From Sphingomonas jatrophae (GTDB taxonomy: Bacteria > Pseudomonadota > Alphaproteobacteria > Sphingomonadales > Sphingomonadaceae): a DNA stretch of 64,000 bases. Positions 33,862 through 43,088 of the stretch are shown here, piece after piece. The notes under the pieces were generated by a model that saw only the letters and a list, made by a program, of their open reading frames with translations, was not told the origin of the DNA and ran no database searches. Position 1 is the first letter of the stretch; each line of letters opens with the position of its first letter. The stretch lies in assembly GCF_900113315.1 (NCBI RefSeq), contig NZ_FOZG01000001.1, forward strand, positions 310,001 to 374,000, read 5' to 3'. Both the position numbers and the translations under genes were made by a program.

Positions 33862-34859
33862 GCGGTCCGGTACGCCAGCCACGGCTCGGCTTCCTCGGCG
33901 TCGGCTGGATCGGGCGCAACCGGATGGAGGCGATGCTCGCCACCGGTGCCGTCGCCGCCGCTGCCATCTGTGAGCCATCCGACGAGATGGCGGCCGAAGC
34001 ACTCGCGCTCGCCCCCGGGGCGGAGCGGGTGGACTCGTTCGACGAAATGCTGGCGCTCGGCCTCGATGGCGTGGTGATCGCGACGCCCTCCGCGCTCCAT
34101 GCCGCCCAATCCATCGCAGCGCTGGAGTCGGGCGCGGCCGTGTTCTGCCAGAAACCGCTTGGCCGCGATGCGGGCGAGGCCGCGGCGGTGGTTTCTGCGG
34201 CACGAGCAGCGGATCGTCTGCTCGGCGTCGATTTTTCCTATCGCCACACCGCCGGCATGGCCGCGATCGCGCCGCTGGTGCAGGCCGGATCCCTTGGCCG
34301 CCTGCAGGCGATCGATCTCGTCTTCCACAACGCTTACGGCCCGGACAAGCCGTGGTTCTACGATCGCGCGCAGTCGGGCGGCGGCTGCGTGATGGATCTG
34401 GGCGTCCACCTCGTCGATCTGGCATTGTGGGCGACGGGCTTTCCCGCGCTGCAAGGCGAGGTGCAGGCCAGCCTGTTCGCGGGTGGTGCGCCGATCCCGC
34501 GCGACGCGCAGGCGGTGGAGGATCTCGCGCTCGCATCCTTCACGCTGGACGGGGGTATCGCCGTGCGGCTGGCCTGTTCGTGGCGGCTGCATGCCGGCCG
34601 GCCAGCGGAGATTTCCGCTGCTTTCTACGGCACGGAGGGCGGGGCAGCGCTGCGCAATGTCGACGGCTCCTTCTACGATTTCACCGCCGAACGCTTCCGC
34701 GGCACCGAGCGGGAGGTGCTTGCCTCACCGCCTGACACCTGGGGCGGGCGGGCCGGGGCGGACTGGGCGCTGCGCCTCGCCGCCGATTCGCGGTTCGATT
34801 CGGCGGCCGAGCGGCTGGTCGACGTGGCGGCGGTGCTTGACCGCATCTACGGCCGATGA
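33858..34859 (+). CDS. Gfo/Idh/MocA family oxidoreductase
   Basis: This is a 333-aa NAD(P)-dependent sugar or cyclitol oxidoreductase. It has LGFLGVGWIGRNRMEAM at the dinucleotide site, VVIATPSALHAAQ, the FCQKPLGRDAGEA motif (EKP variant QKP) and GGCVMDLGVHLVDLALW with the catalytic Asp/His. QKP in place of EKP is unusual but keeps the key Lys. It is coupled on both sides by ATGA overlaps, so the three oxidoreductase-type genes form one unit. Confidence 0.87.
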   Translation: MSGPVRQPRLGFLGVGWIGRNRMEAMLATGAVAAAAICEPSDEMAAEALALAPGAERVDSFDEMLALGLDGVVIATPSALHAAQSIAALESGAAVFCQKPLGRDAGEAAAVVSAARAADRLLGVDFSYRHTAGMAAIAPLVQAGSLGRLQAIDLVFHNAYGPDKPWFYDRAQSGGGCVMDLGVHLVDLALWATGFPALQGEVQASLFAGGAPIPRDAQAVEDLALASFTLDGGIAVRLACSWRLHAGRPAEISAAFYGTEGGAALRNVDGSFYDFTAERFRGTEREVLASPPDTWGGRAGADWALRLAADSRFDSAAERLVDVAAVLDRIYGR

Positions 34860-35617
34860 CCATCGTCGCGCCGGCAGAGGAGGGATCGATGCTTGAGATC
34901 GTGCGGGTGCCCGTGCTCGACGATAATTACGTCTGGCTGGCGCATGATCCGGCGAGCGCGGAAACGGTGGTGATCGATCCCGCCGTCGCGGAGCCGGTGC
35001 TTGAGGCGGCGGCGGAGCGCGGCTGGCGCATCGGCCAGATCTGGAACACGCACTGGCATCCCGATCATGTCGGCGGCAATGCCGCGATCAAGGCGACGAC
35101 CGGCTGCACGATCACCGGCCCCGCCGGGGAAGCGGGCAAGATCCCCGGCCTCGACCATGCGGTGGACGAGGGCGATACCGTCCGCATCGGCGAGCTTGAG
35201 GCACAGGTGCTGGCGGTGCCGGCGCACACGGCCGGACATATCGCCTATCACCTGCCACAAGCGCAGGCGGCGTTCGTCGGCGATACGCTGTTCGCCATGG
35301 GCTGCGGCCGGCTGTTCGAGGGCGATGCCGGGCAGATGTTCGCCAACATGGCGCGGCTCGCCACGCTGCCCGATGACACCCGGGTCTATTGCGCCCACGA
35401 ATATAGCCAGTCGAATGCGCGCTTCGCGGTCGTCGCCTTGCCGCACGATCAGGCGATCCGCGCCCGCGCGACCGAGATCGATGCCGCCCGGGCGCGGGGG
35501 GAGGCGACGGTGCCAACCACCATCGCTGCCGAGCGCGCGACCAACCCGTTCATGCGTGCTGAAACGGTGGAAGAACTCGCCCGTCTGCGGGCGGCAAAGG
35601 ACGCCTTTCTCGGCTGA
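34856..35617 (+). CDS. gloB: Hydroxyacylglutathione hydrolase-like metallo-beta-lactamase fold protein (glyoxalase II)
   Basis: This is a 253-aa metallohydrolase. The metal motif THWHPDHVGG, AHTAGHIAYHLP, GDTLFAMGCGRLFEGD and CAHEYSQSNARF follow the glyoxalase II order with all His/Asp ligands. A C-terminal substrate domain ends in RAETVEELARLRAAKD. The ATG at 34856 lies in the ATGA overlap; an ATG at 34889 closer to the family start is also possible. As the last gene of the divergent set it may be housekeeping and there by chance. Confidence 0.9.
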   Translation: MTIVAPAEEGSMLEIVRVPVLDDNYVWLAHDPASAETVVIDPAVAEPVLEAAAERGWRIGQIWNTHWHPDHVGGNAAIKATTGCTITGPAGEAGKIPGLDHAVDEGDTVRIGELEAQVLAVPAHTAGHIAYHLPQAQAAFVGDTLFAMGCGRLFEGDAGQMFANMARLATLPDDTRVYCAHEYSQSNARFAVVALPHDQAIRARATEIDAARARGEATVPTTIAAERATNPFMRAETVEELARLRAAKDAFLG

Positions 35618-35620
35618 GCG

Positions 35621-37246
35621 TCAGCGTTGTGGCGCGCTGCGGGGCGGGTCCTCCGGGCTCAGCGGCACCGGGCCGCCCGGCGTTGCGTCCAGCGTCTGGT
35701 CGCCGCCAAGCGTGCGGTAGAGCGAGACGAGATTGCTGGCTCGCGTCAGCTCGGTCGAGGCGAGCGTCCGCTGCGCGGAGTAGAGCGAGCGCTGCGCATC
35801 GAGGCTGGACAGGAAGGTGTCGATGCCGCCGCGATAGCGCGCCTGCGTCAGCTGGAACGTATCCAGCGCGGCATCGCGGAAGCGACGCTGGGCGGCGAGT
35901 TCGTCGGCGATCGTGCCGCGCCTTGCCAATGCGTCCGAAACCTCACGGAAGGCGCTCTGCACGGCACGCTCGTAGGTGGCGAGCGCGGCATCGCGCTGCG
36001 CCTCGCTGTAGCGGACGTTGGCGACCCCCGCACCCGCCCGGAAGATCGAGTAGCGCGCTTGCGGCGATACCGACCAGCTGAACGAATCGCTGCTGAACAT
36101 CGACGACAAGGCCGTGGACGCGAAGCCGAGCACGCCGGTGAGCGAGATGGTCGGGAATAGCGCCGCCCGCGCCGCGCCGATCTCCGCATTCACTGCGCGC
36201 AGCTCATATTCGGCCTGAACCACGTCGGGCCGCCGCAGCAGGATGGTAGAGTCCAGCCCGGCCGGCAGCTCTCCGACGGTCGCCGCCGCTTCCTCAATCG
36301 ACGCGGGCAGGAGGGCGGGGTCGACCGGCGCGCCGACGAGCAGCTGGAGCAGATTGGCATCCTGCGCCAAGGCCGTACGCTGCGTGGCGAGATCGGCCTG
36401 TGCGGTAGCGAGGATTTGCTCCGCCTGACGCAAATCGGTGCGCGGCGCGACACCGCCATTCAGCCGCGCCCGCGTCAGCCGCACGCTGTCCTCGGCGGAG
36501 CGGGCCGTATCCTCGGCGATTCGCATGAGCGTGCGATCTGCCGCGTAGGTCAGCCACGCATCCGCCAGATCGCCGACAAGCGTCAGCCGCGTTGCGCGCG
36601 CAGCGGCCTCTTGTCCGAAATAACGGCGTTGCGCCGCGTCGGTGAGCGAGCGGATACGACCGAACAGGTCGATCTCCCAGTTCGTGATCCCGCCTTGCAG
36701 CGAATAGACGCTGCGGCTTGATCCGCCGGTGCTGACCACGCCGCCGCCTGTACCCGCACCGACACCCGTGCCGGTGCCGGTGCCTGCACCCGTGCCCGTA
36801 CCACCCGTTCCGGTGCCCGTGCCGACCCCGCCATTGCCGACGCCCGTGCCCGTCCCGACGCCCGTGCCGCTGCCGAGCCCGCCGCCCGTGCGGATGCTGG
36901 TGGCGCCCCCGCTGCGGGCGCGGGTGAAGCTTCCGGTCACGCCCACTTCGGGGAACAGGTCCGCCCGCTGGATGCGGTAGAGGGCACGAGCGGACGCGAT
37001 GTTGGCGGCCGCGATGCGAAGGTCGCGATTGTTCGCCAGCGCCTGTTCGACGATGCGCTGCAGGCGCTGATCACGGAAAACGGCACGCCACGACACGCTC
37101 GGCAAAGCCGCTTCCTGCTGGCGGAGGTAGGCATCTCCGACCGGCCACGAAGGCGGCACGGGAAGGGCCGGGCGCTCGAGCTTTGGCTCCATCGTACAGC
37201 TGGTGAGCGCCGCCGCGGCAAGCAGGAGGGTGATGCGGCGGCTCAT
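35621..37246 (-). CDS. RND efflux outer membrane factor (OprM/TolC-like lipoprotein)
   Basis: This is a 541-aa outer-membrane channel of the NodT/OprM family. A lipoprotein signal (LLAAAALTSC, Cys 17) is followed by PPSW...WRAVFRDQRLQRIVEQALANNRDLRIA and later VRLTRARLNGGVAPRTDLRQAE and YRGGIDTFLSSLDAQRSLYSA. Residues about 121-175 are a Gly/Thr-rich insert of GTG-type dipeptides not found in most relatives. The ATG overlaps the pump stop (ATGA). Confidence 0.93.
   Translation of the reverse strand: MSRRITLLLAAAALTSCTMEPKLERPALPVPPSWPVGDAYLRQQEAALPSVSWRAVFRDQRLQRIVEQALANNRDLRIAAANIASARALYRIQRADLFPEVGVTGSFTRARSGGATSIRTGGGLGSGTGVGTGTGVGNGGVGTGTGTGGTGTGAGTGTGTGVGAGTGGGVVSTGGSSRSVYSLQGGITNWEIDLFGRIRSLTDAAQRRYFGQEAAARATRLTLVGDLADAWLTYAADRTLMRIAEDTARSAEDSVRLTRARLNGGVAPRTDLRQAEQILATAQADLATQRTALAQDANLLQLLVGAPVDPALLPASIEEAAATVGELPAGLDSTILLRRPDVVQAEYELRAVNAEIGAARAALFPTISLTGVLGFASTALSSMFSSDSFSWSVSPQARYSIFRAGAGVANVRYSEAQRDAALATYERAVQSAFREVSDALARRGTIADELAAQRRFRDAALDTFQLTQARYRGGIDTFLSSLDAQRSLYSAQRTLASTELTRASNLVSLYRTLGGDQTLDATPGGPVPLSPEDPPRSAPQR
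36722..36886. repeat. GT/GC hexamer-like repeat tract coding the Gly/Thr insert
   Basis: Imperfect units of CCGGTGCC/CCCGTGCC-type hexamers make up this tract on the plus strand. They encode (Gly-Thr-Gly-Val)n on the minus strand. Copy number could vary between strains. Confidence 0.65.
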
Positions 37247-40200
37247 GCGGGCGCTCCCGGTGCGGGCAGCAGCGGCGGATCGCCATCGCCCGGCGGGGGC
37301 AGTCGTGGAGTATCGCCGTCGCTGTCGCCGTGCGGGCCGTGCGGCTTGTCGCCACGTCCGCCGCCCTGATGGCCGGTTGGGCGGCCGCGCAGCTTGGCGA
37401 TCCCGTCGCGAACGCCGCGGCGGACCAGCACAAAGAAGAGCGGGATGTAGAAGATGGCGAGAATCGTCGCCGTGAGCATGCCGCCGATCACCGAGGTGCC
37501 GATGGCGATGCGGCTGTTGGCGCCGGCGCCGGTCGAGATTGCGAGCGGCAGCACGCCGAAGATGAAGGCGAGGCTCGTCATCAGGATCGGCCGCAGGCGG
37601 ATACGCGCCGCGGTGAGCGCCGCATCGATCACGCGCGCACCCTTGCGCTCCTCCTGCTCGGCAAACTCGATCATCAGGATGGCGTTCTTCGCCGCCAGCC
37701 CCATCGTCGTCAGCAGCCCGATCTGGAGATAGACGTCATTCTCCAGCCCGCGCAGCGTCACAAAGCAGATCGCGCCGACGAGGCCGAGGGGGATGACCAG
37801 CAGCACCGCGATCGGGATCGACCAGCTTTCATAGAGGGCGGCGAGACACAGGAACACGACCAGCAGCGACAGGCCATAGAGCAAAGGCGCTTGCCCCGCG
37901 GACAGCCGCTCCTGATAGGATAGGCCGGACCAGGCCACCTGCGTGCCGGGCAATTGGCGTGCGAGCGCCTCGATCCGCTCCATCGCCTCGCCCGAGCTGT
38001 AGCCTGCCGCAGCCTGGCCCTGAAACTCATAGGACGGCAGGCCATTGAAGCGCGACAGCGTCACCGGCGCCTGCGCCCAGCTGCTCCGCGCAAAGGAGGT
38101 GAAGGGCGCCATCTGTCCCGACGATCCGCGCACGAACCATTGCGACAGGTTCTCGGGCACCATCCGGTATGGCGCGTCGCCCTGCACGAAGACGCGCTTC
38201 ACGCGTCCGCGATCGACGAAGTCGTTGACGTAGCGACCGCCCCACGCGGTCGACAGCGTGGTGTTCACGTCCGACTGGGTCAGCCCCAGCGCAGCGAGTT
38301 TCTGCTGGTCGAAGTCGACACGTAGCGTTCCGACGTCGGGCAGTTCGGTCAGCCGCACCGAGGCGAGTGCGGGTTCGCTGCGCGCCTTTGCAAGCAGCTG
38401 GTCGCGCAGCTGCTGGAACTTGAGGAGCGGCATGCCGCTGCTGTTCTGCAGCTCCATGGTGAAGCCGTTCGACTGGCCAAGGCCGCGGACCGCCGGCGGC
38501 ACCAGCGCGAACACCTGTGCGTCGCGCAGGCCGGCGAAGGCAGCCGAGGCACGACGGGTGATCGCGTCGGCGGCATTCTCCTTGCCCTTGCGCTCCGCCC
38601 AGTCCGTCAGGTTGATGAAGCCATTGCCCGTATTCTGCCCGCTCGGCCCACCGCCGCCGCCGCCGGCAACCGCGAAGACGGACGCGACGTTCGCCTTTTC
38701 GTATTTGAGGAAATAATCCTCAACCGCGCGCTGCACTTCCTGCGTCCGATTGATCGTCGCGCCTGCGGGCAGCTGGAAGCTGACATTGGCGCTGCCCTGA
38801 TCCTCGGTCGGCAGGAAGCCCGTCGGCAGCCGCAGGAACAGCACGGCGAGCAGCGCGCACGTCGCCACGTAGATGGCGAGGAACAGCCACTTGCGATCCA
38901 CGACCTTCCGCGTCGCTTCGACATAGCGCTCGGTGCCGCGCTCGAAGCGGTCGTTGAACCAGTGCGTCGCGCGTCCGGCCACATGCGCTACCCGCGGCAG
39001 GCGCCGTTCGAGGAACGAAGCGGCGGCGCCGCCTTCCCCCGATTCATTGCGTGGCTTCAGCAGGTGCGCGGTCAGCGCCGGGCTGAGGATCAGCGCGACC
39101 AGCACCGACAGCACCATCGCCGACACGATGGTGATCGAGAATTGCCGGTAGATCACGCCGGTGGACCCGCCGAAGAAGGCCATCGGCAGGAACACGGCCG
39201 AGAGCACCAGCGCAATCGCGACCAACGCGACCTGGATCTCCTTCATCGACTGGATCGTCGCGTCTCGCGGGCTCATGCCCGGATTCTCTTCGAGTAATCG
39301 CTCGACATTCTCGACGACGACGATGGCATCATCGACCAGGAGGCCGATCGCCAGCACCAGCCCGAACAAGGTCAGCGTGTTGATCGAGAAGCCGGCGAGA
39401 TAGAACACGCCGAACGTCCCCAGTAGCACCACCGGCACCGCAATCGCCGGGATTAGCGTGGCGCGCCAGCTCTGGAGGAAGACGAACATGACGATGACGA
39501 CGAGGATGATCGCCTCGATCAGCGTCTTCACCACCTCCTCGATCGACAGCTTGATGAAGGCGGTGGTGTCGCTGGCGAAGATGACCTTCAGCCCGGCCGG
39601 AAAAGCCTTGGCGGAGCGGTTGATCTCCGCCTTGACCAGTTCGGCCGTCTTCAGCGCGTCGGCGCCGGGTGCCAGCAGCACGGCGATGCCCGCGCCGGGA
39701 TGCTGGTTGGTCCGGATCACCGCATTGTAGTTTTCCGAGCCGAGTTCGATCCGAGCAACGTCGCCCAGCCGGACGGTCGCGCCGCTCGGCAGCGTCTTCA
39801 GCACGATGTCGCGGAACTGCTGCGGCGTCTGCAGCCGCGACAGCGAGGTGACGGTGGCGCTGAGATACTGGTCGGACGGGGCGGGCGGCGCACCCAGTTC
39901 GCCGGCCGCCACCTCGGTATTCTGGTTCTGGATGGCCGTCACGACATCGCCCGGGATCAGCGCATAGGAAGCGAGCCGATCGGGGTTCAGCCAGATCCGC
40001 ATCGCATATTGCGAACCGAACACGTTGGTATCACCAACGCCCGGAATACGACCGAGCGGATCCTGGAAGTTGGAGGTGAGATAGTCGGACACGTCGCGCG
40101 ACGTCATCCGGTCCGTCTCGTCATAAACGCCCGCGATCAGCAGGAAGTCCGGGTTGGACTTGCGGACGACGAGGCCCTGCTGCTGCACTTGCTGCGGCAG

Positions 40201-40551
40201 GCGCGAGACGGTCTGCTGGACCTGGTTCTGCACCTGGACCTGCGCGATGTCGGGATCGGTCCCCTTCTCGAACGTGACGTTGATCGTCACCGTGCCGCGC
40301 GATGAGGATGACGAGCTGAAATAGATCAGTCCGTCGATGCCGGTGAGCGATTGCTCGATCACCTGCGTTACGGAATTCTGGATCGTCTCGGCCGAGGCGC
40401 CCGGATACGTGGCACGCACCGACACCTGCGGCGGCGCGACGTCAGGATATTGAGCGATGGGCAGCGCCTGGATGGCGCCGACGCCCGCCAGCATGACGAT
40501 GATCGCCAGCACCCATGCGAAGATGGGGCGATCGATGAAGATCCTGGACAT
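37243..40551 (-). CDS. RND multidrug efflux pump inner-membrane subunit (AcrB/MexB type)
   Basis: This is a 1102-aa HAE1-family proton antiporter. The start MSRIFIDRPIFAWVLAIIVML is typical. GLLVDDAIVVVENVERLLEE carries the proton-relay Asp-Asp of transmembrane segment 4. The periplasmic docking and porter domains and the second half with FLPTEDQGS are present. The C-terminus continues for about 50 residues with a Pro/Gly/Asp-rich tail longer than AcrB. ATG at 40551 gives the family start, 4 nt after the adaptor gene stop at 40556. Confidence 0.96.
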   Translation of the reverse strand: MSRIFIDRPIFAWVLAIIVMLAGVGAIQALPIAQYPDVAPPQVSVRATYPGASAETIQNSVTQVIEQSLTGIDGLIYFSSSSSSRGTVTINVTFEKGTDPDIAQVQVQNQVQQTVSRLPQQVQQQGLVVRKSNPDFLLIAGVYDETDRMTSRDVSDYLTSNFQDPLGRIPGVGDTNVFGSQYAMRIWLNPDRLASYALIPGDVVTAIQNQNTEVAAGELGAPPAPSDQYLSATVTSLSRLQTPQQFRDIVLKTLPSGATVRLGDVARIELGSENYNAVIRTNQHPGAGIAVLLAPGADALKTAELVKAEINRSAKAFPAGLKVIFASDTTAFIKLSIEEVVKTLIEAIILVVIVMFVFLQSWRATLIPAIAVPVVLLGTFGVFYLAGFSINTLTLFGLVLAIGLLVDDAIVVVENVERLLEENPGMSPRDATIQSMKEIQVALVAIALVLSAVFLPMAFFGGSTGVIYRQFSITIVSAMVLSVLVALILSPALTAHLLKPRNESGEGGAAASFLERRLPRVAHVAGRATHWFNDRFERGTERYVEATRKVVDRKWLFLAIYVATCALLAVLFLRLPTGFLPTEDQGSANVSFQLPAGATINRTQEVQRAVEDYFLKYEKANVASVFAVAGGGGGGPSGQNTGNGFINLTDWAERKGKENAADAITRRASAAFAGLRDAQVFALVPPAVRGLGQSNGFTMELQNSSGMPLLKFQQLRDQLLAKARSEPALASVRLTELPDVGTLRVDFDQQKLAALGLTQSDVNTTLSTAWGGRYVNDFVDRGRVKRVFVQGDAPYRMVPENLSQWFVRGSSGQMAPFTSFARSSWAQAPVTLSRFNGLPSYEFQGQAAAGYSSGEAMERIEALARQLPGTQVAWSGLSYQERLSAGQAPLLYGLSLLVVFLCLAALYESWSIPIAVLLVIPLGLVGAICFVTLRGLENDVYLQIGLLTTMGLAAKNAILMIEFAEQEERKGARVIDAALTAARIRLRPILMTSLAFIFGVLPLAISTGAGANSRIAIGTSVIGGMLTATILAIFYIPLFFVLVRRGVRDGIAKLRGRPTGHQGGGRGDKPHGPHGDSDGDTPRLPPPGDGDPPLLPAPGAPA

Positions 40552-40555
40552 AAGG

Positions 40556-41797
40556 TCAGCCCGCCTTGGGCGCGCCGCCCGCCTTGTCGCCCGCTTTCTC
40601 CATCTGCTCCTTGCTGGGCGGCGCCACGCGCTGCGGCGCATTCGCCGGCACGGGGATGATCGGCCCACCCGGGCGCAGATTGGCCGTACCCTGCACGATC
40701 ACCCGATCGCCGACCTTGAGCCCTTGCGTCACGACCCAGTAGCGGCCTTGCGTCCGCTCTGCGACGACACCCCGCTGCACCGCCTTGTTGGCGGGCCCGA
40801 CCAGCCACAGCGTCGCGCCGCCTTTCGCATCGCGTGCAACCGCCTCCTGCGGCACCAGGAAGGCGCCGCGATCAATCCCCTGGGCGAAGCCTGCACGCAC
40901 AAACATGCCGGGATAGAGCAGCCCATCCGGATTGGGGAAGCGGGCGCGCAGCGTCACCGTGCCGGTGCTGGTGTTCACCATCACTTCGGAAAATTGGACG
41001 GTGCCGGTGCGGCCATAGTCGCTGCCGTCCTCCAGCGTGAGTCGGACCTGAGCCTGCGTCGGCGAAACGCCGCCGGATGCCAAAGCCCGGCGAAGCGCCA
41101 GCAGCTCGGCGGCGGATTGCTGAATGTCGACGAAGATGGGATCGAGCCGCTGGATCACAGCCAACGGATCCGTCTGGCTTGCGGTGACGAGCGCGCCCAC
41201 CGTGAACAGCGATCGTCCGATCCGCCCGGTGATCGGCGCCGGCACGTTGGTGAAGCGCAGGTTGATCCGTGCCGTTTCCAGCTGCGCGCGGGTCTGCGCG
41301 ACGCTGGCGGTCGCCTGACGCGCGGAGGCGACCGCGTTGGTATAATCCTGCTGGCTGATCGCCTGCTGCTGCGCGAGCGGGCGATAGCGTTCGGCGAGGA
41401 TCTGCGCCGCCTCGCGATTGGCCTGCGCGCTGGATACGTTGGCCCGTGCCTCGTTCACCGCCGCCGAATAAAGGCGAGGGTCGATCTGGTAGAGCGTCTG
41501 CCCCTGGCGGACGAGCGCGCCTTCCTCGAACATGCGGCGGCGGATGAGGCCGGTGACCTGCGGCCGCACCTCCGCCGTTTCATAGGCGACGACACGTCCG
41601 GCAAGCTCGGTGGTCAGCGGCACGCTGGTCTGTTGCATGACGACGAAGCCGACCTGCTTGGGCCCCTGCGCACCCGGACCGCCGCGACCGCCGCCGCCCT
41701 TCTGCTCTGCCTCTTCCGACCCGCCGCACCCGGCAAGCGTGACGAGCAACAGGCCAGCCATCCAGCCGGCACGGTGATTTCGCTGATAGACGCCCAA
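40556..41797 (-). CDS. RND efflux periplasmic adaptor subunit (MFP)
   Basis: This is a membrane-fusion lipoprotein linking the pump to the outer-membrane factor. GLLLVTLAGCGG is a lipobox. A Gly-rich linker, barrel-sandwich PQVTGLIRRRMFEEGALVRQGQTLYQIDP, a coiled-coil hairpin and RFTNVPAPITGRIGRSLFTVGALV follow. The start is uncertain: ATG at 41761 leaves no basic n-region, whereas TTG at 41797 gives one (413 aa), so TTG is preferred. It is the first gene of the three-gene efflux operon. Confidence 0.9.
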   Translation of the reverse strand: MGVYQRNHRAGWMAGLLLVTLAGCGGSEEAEQKGGGGRGGPGAQGPKQVGFVVMQQTSVPLTTELAGRVVAYETAEVRPQVTGLIRRRMFEEGALVRQGQTLYQIDPRLYSAAVNEARANVSSAQANREAAQILAERYRPLAQQQAISQQDYTNAVASARQATASVAQTRAQLETARINLRFTNVPAPITGRIGRSLFTVGALVTASQTDPLAVIQRLDPIFVDIQQSAAELLALRRALASGGVSPTQAQVRLTLEDGSDYGRTGTVQFSEVMVNTSTGTVTLRARFPNPDGLLYPGMFVRAGFAQGIDRGAFLVPQEAVARDAKGGATLWLVGPANKAVQRGVVAERTQGRYWVVTQGLKVGDRVIVQGTANLRPGGPIIPVPANAPQRVAPPSKEQMEKAGDKAGGAPKAG

Positions 41798-41884
41798 GAC
41801 TTGTCTGCACTCCACGGCGCTGGCGTCCCCGCAGGCCGCATGCGTCGCGGCCTGACGCGCAGGGGAGGCATTTGGTTGCAGCCG

Positions 41885-41908
41885 CCGATTAGTTTCTTTT
41901 CTGATCGG
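41885..41908. promoter_or_regulatory. Inverted repeat, possible operator of the efflux operon
   Basis: CCGATTAG (41885-41892) and CTGATCGG (41901-41908) are inverted with one mismatch across an 8-nt T-rich spacer. It lies about 90 nt before the adaptor start in an A/T-rich patch that could hold the promoter. The geometry suits a TetR-type dimer. No repressor gene is adjacent. Confidence 0.4.
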
Positions 41909-41946
41909 TAACAACAAGCGAGATATTTCAATCCCGCGAACTTGTT

Positions 41947-43020
41947 TCAGAAGAGGTCGAGCTGGGGCGAGGGGGCGCGCGGCGGGCTGAACAGATCGCG
42001 ATGAAGCTCGATCTTCTGCCGATTGAGCCCGAGCTTTGCGCACGTCTTGCCGAAGCGCTGGCGCATCAGCTCCGCCCATGGTCCGGCGCCCTGCATGCGG
42101 GTAAAGAAGCGCGGATCATTCTCGCGGCCTTCCCGCAGCGAACGGATGATCGCCATCACCTTGGCCGCGCGGTCCGGGTGATGCGCATCGAGCCAGGCAC
42201 GAAATAACGGCGCCACTTCGTGCGGCAGGCGCACCGGGATGAAGAAGGCGCGGCGCGCGCCCGCCTCCGCCGCGGCCGTCAGGATGGCTTCCATCTCGTG
42301 ATCGGTGACGGCGGGGATCACCGGTGCGATCGAGACGTGCACCGGCACGCCCGCATCCGCCAACGCCCGGACTGCCGCCATCCGCTTCAACGGGTGCGGC
42401 GCGCGCGGCTCCAGCGTGCGGGCGGTGAGCGGGTCGAGCGACGTGATCGAGATCGCGACTGAGACGAGGCCGAGCGCCGCCATGGGCTGCAGGATGTCGA
42501 GATCGCGCACCACCCTGTCCGACTTGGTGGTGATCGTCACCGGATGGCGGGTCTCCTTCAGCACCTCCAGCACGGCACGGGTCAGGCCGAAACGCGCTTC
42601 GATCGGCTGGTAGGGATCGGTGTTGGTGCCCAGCGCCAGCGGCTGGCATGTGTAGCCGGGCCTGGCGAGCTCGGTGCGCAGCAGCGTCGCCGCATCCGGC
42701 TTGGCGAAAAGCCGAGTCTCAAAGTCCAGCCCGGGCGACAGGTCATGATAGGCATGGGTCGGCCGTGCGAAGCAGTAGACGCAGCCATGTTCGCAACCGG
42801 CATAATTGTTGATCGAGCGATCGAACGGCACGTCGGGCGAGCGATTGTAGGAGATGATCGTCCGCGCCTTGATCGTGCCGACTTGCGTCCGCGGCTTCGA
42901 CGAAGGCCCGTCAATCTCGTCCTGCGCGTCCAGCCAGTCGCCGTCTGCCTCGCGCACGGGCAGGTTGAAGCGGCTGCTGACCGCATTCTCGGTTGCGCCT
43001 CTTCCTCCGATCTTCGGCAT
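41947..43020 (-). CDS. PA0069-family radical SAM protein (SplB-related)
   Basis: This is a 357-aa radical SAM protein. NYAGCEHGCVYCFARPTH carries the CxxxCxxC cluster motif near residue 79. ALGTNTDPYQPIEARFGLTR and ITTKSDRVVRDLDIL complete the family signature shared with Rv2578c/PA0069 and spore-photoproduct-lyase relatives. The reaction is unknown. The start at 43020 (MPKIGGRGA) or 43035 fits; the shorter form is used here. Confidence 0.88.
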   Translation of the reverse strand: MPKIGGRGATENAVSSRFNLPVREADGDWLDAQDEIDGPSSKPRTQVGTIKARTIISYNRSPDVPFDRSINNYAGCEHGCVYCFARPTHAYHDLSPGLDFETRLFAKPDAATLLRTELARPGYTCQPLALGTNTDPYQPIEARFGLTRAVLEVLKETRHPVTITTKSDRVVRDLDILQPMAALGLVSVAISITSLDPLTARTLEPRAPHPLKRMAAVRALADAGVPVHVSIAPVIPAVTDHEMEAILTAAAEAGARRAFFIPVRLPHEVAPLFRAWLDAHHPDRAAKVMAIIRSLREGRENDPRFFTRMQGAGPWAELMRQRFGKTCAKLGLNRQKIELHRDLFSPPRAPSPQLDLF

Positions 43021-43088
43021 GGCGCATGAGAACACAGCGGGAACAGAAATGCAAGTAAGCTCGGGTTTGGCTCAGCCGCGCAGCACGC

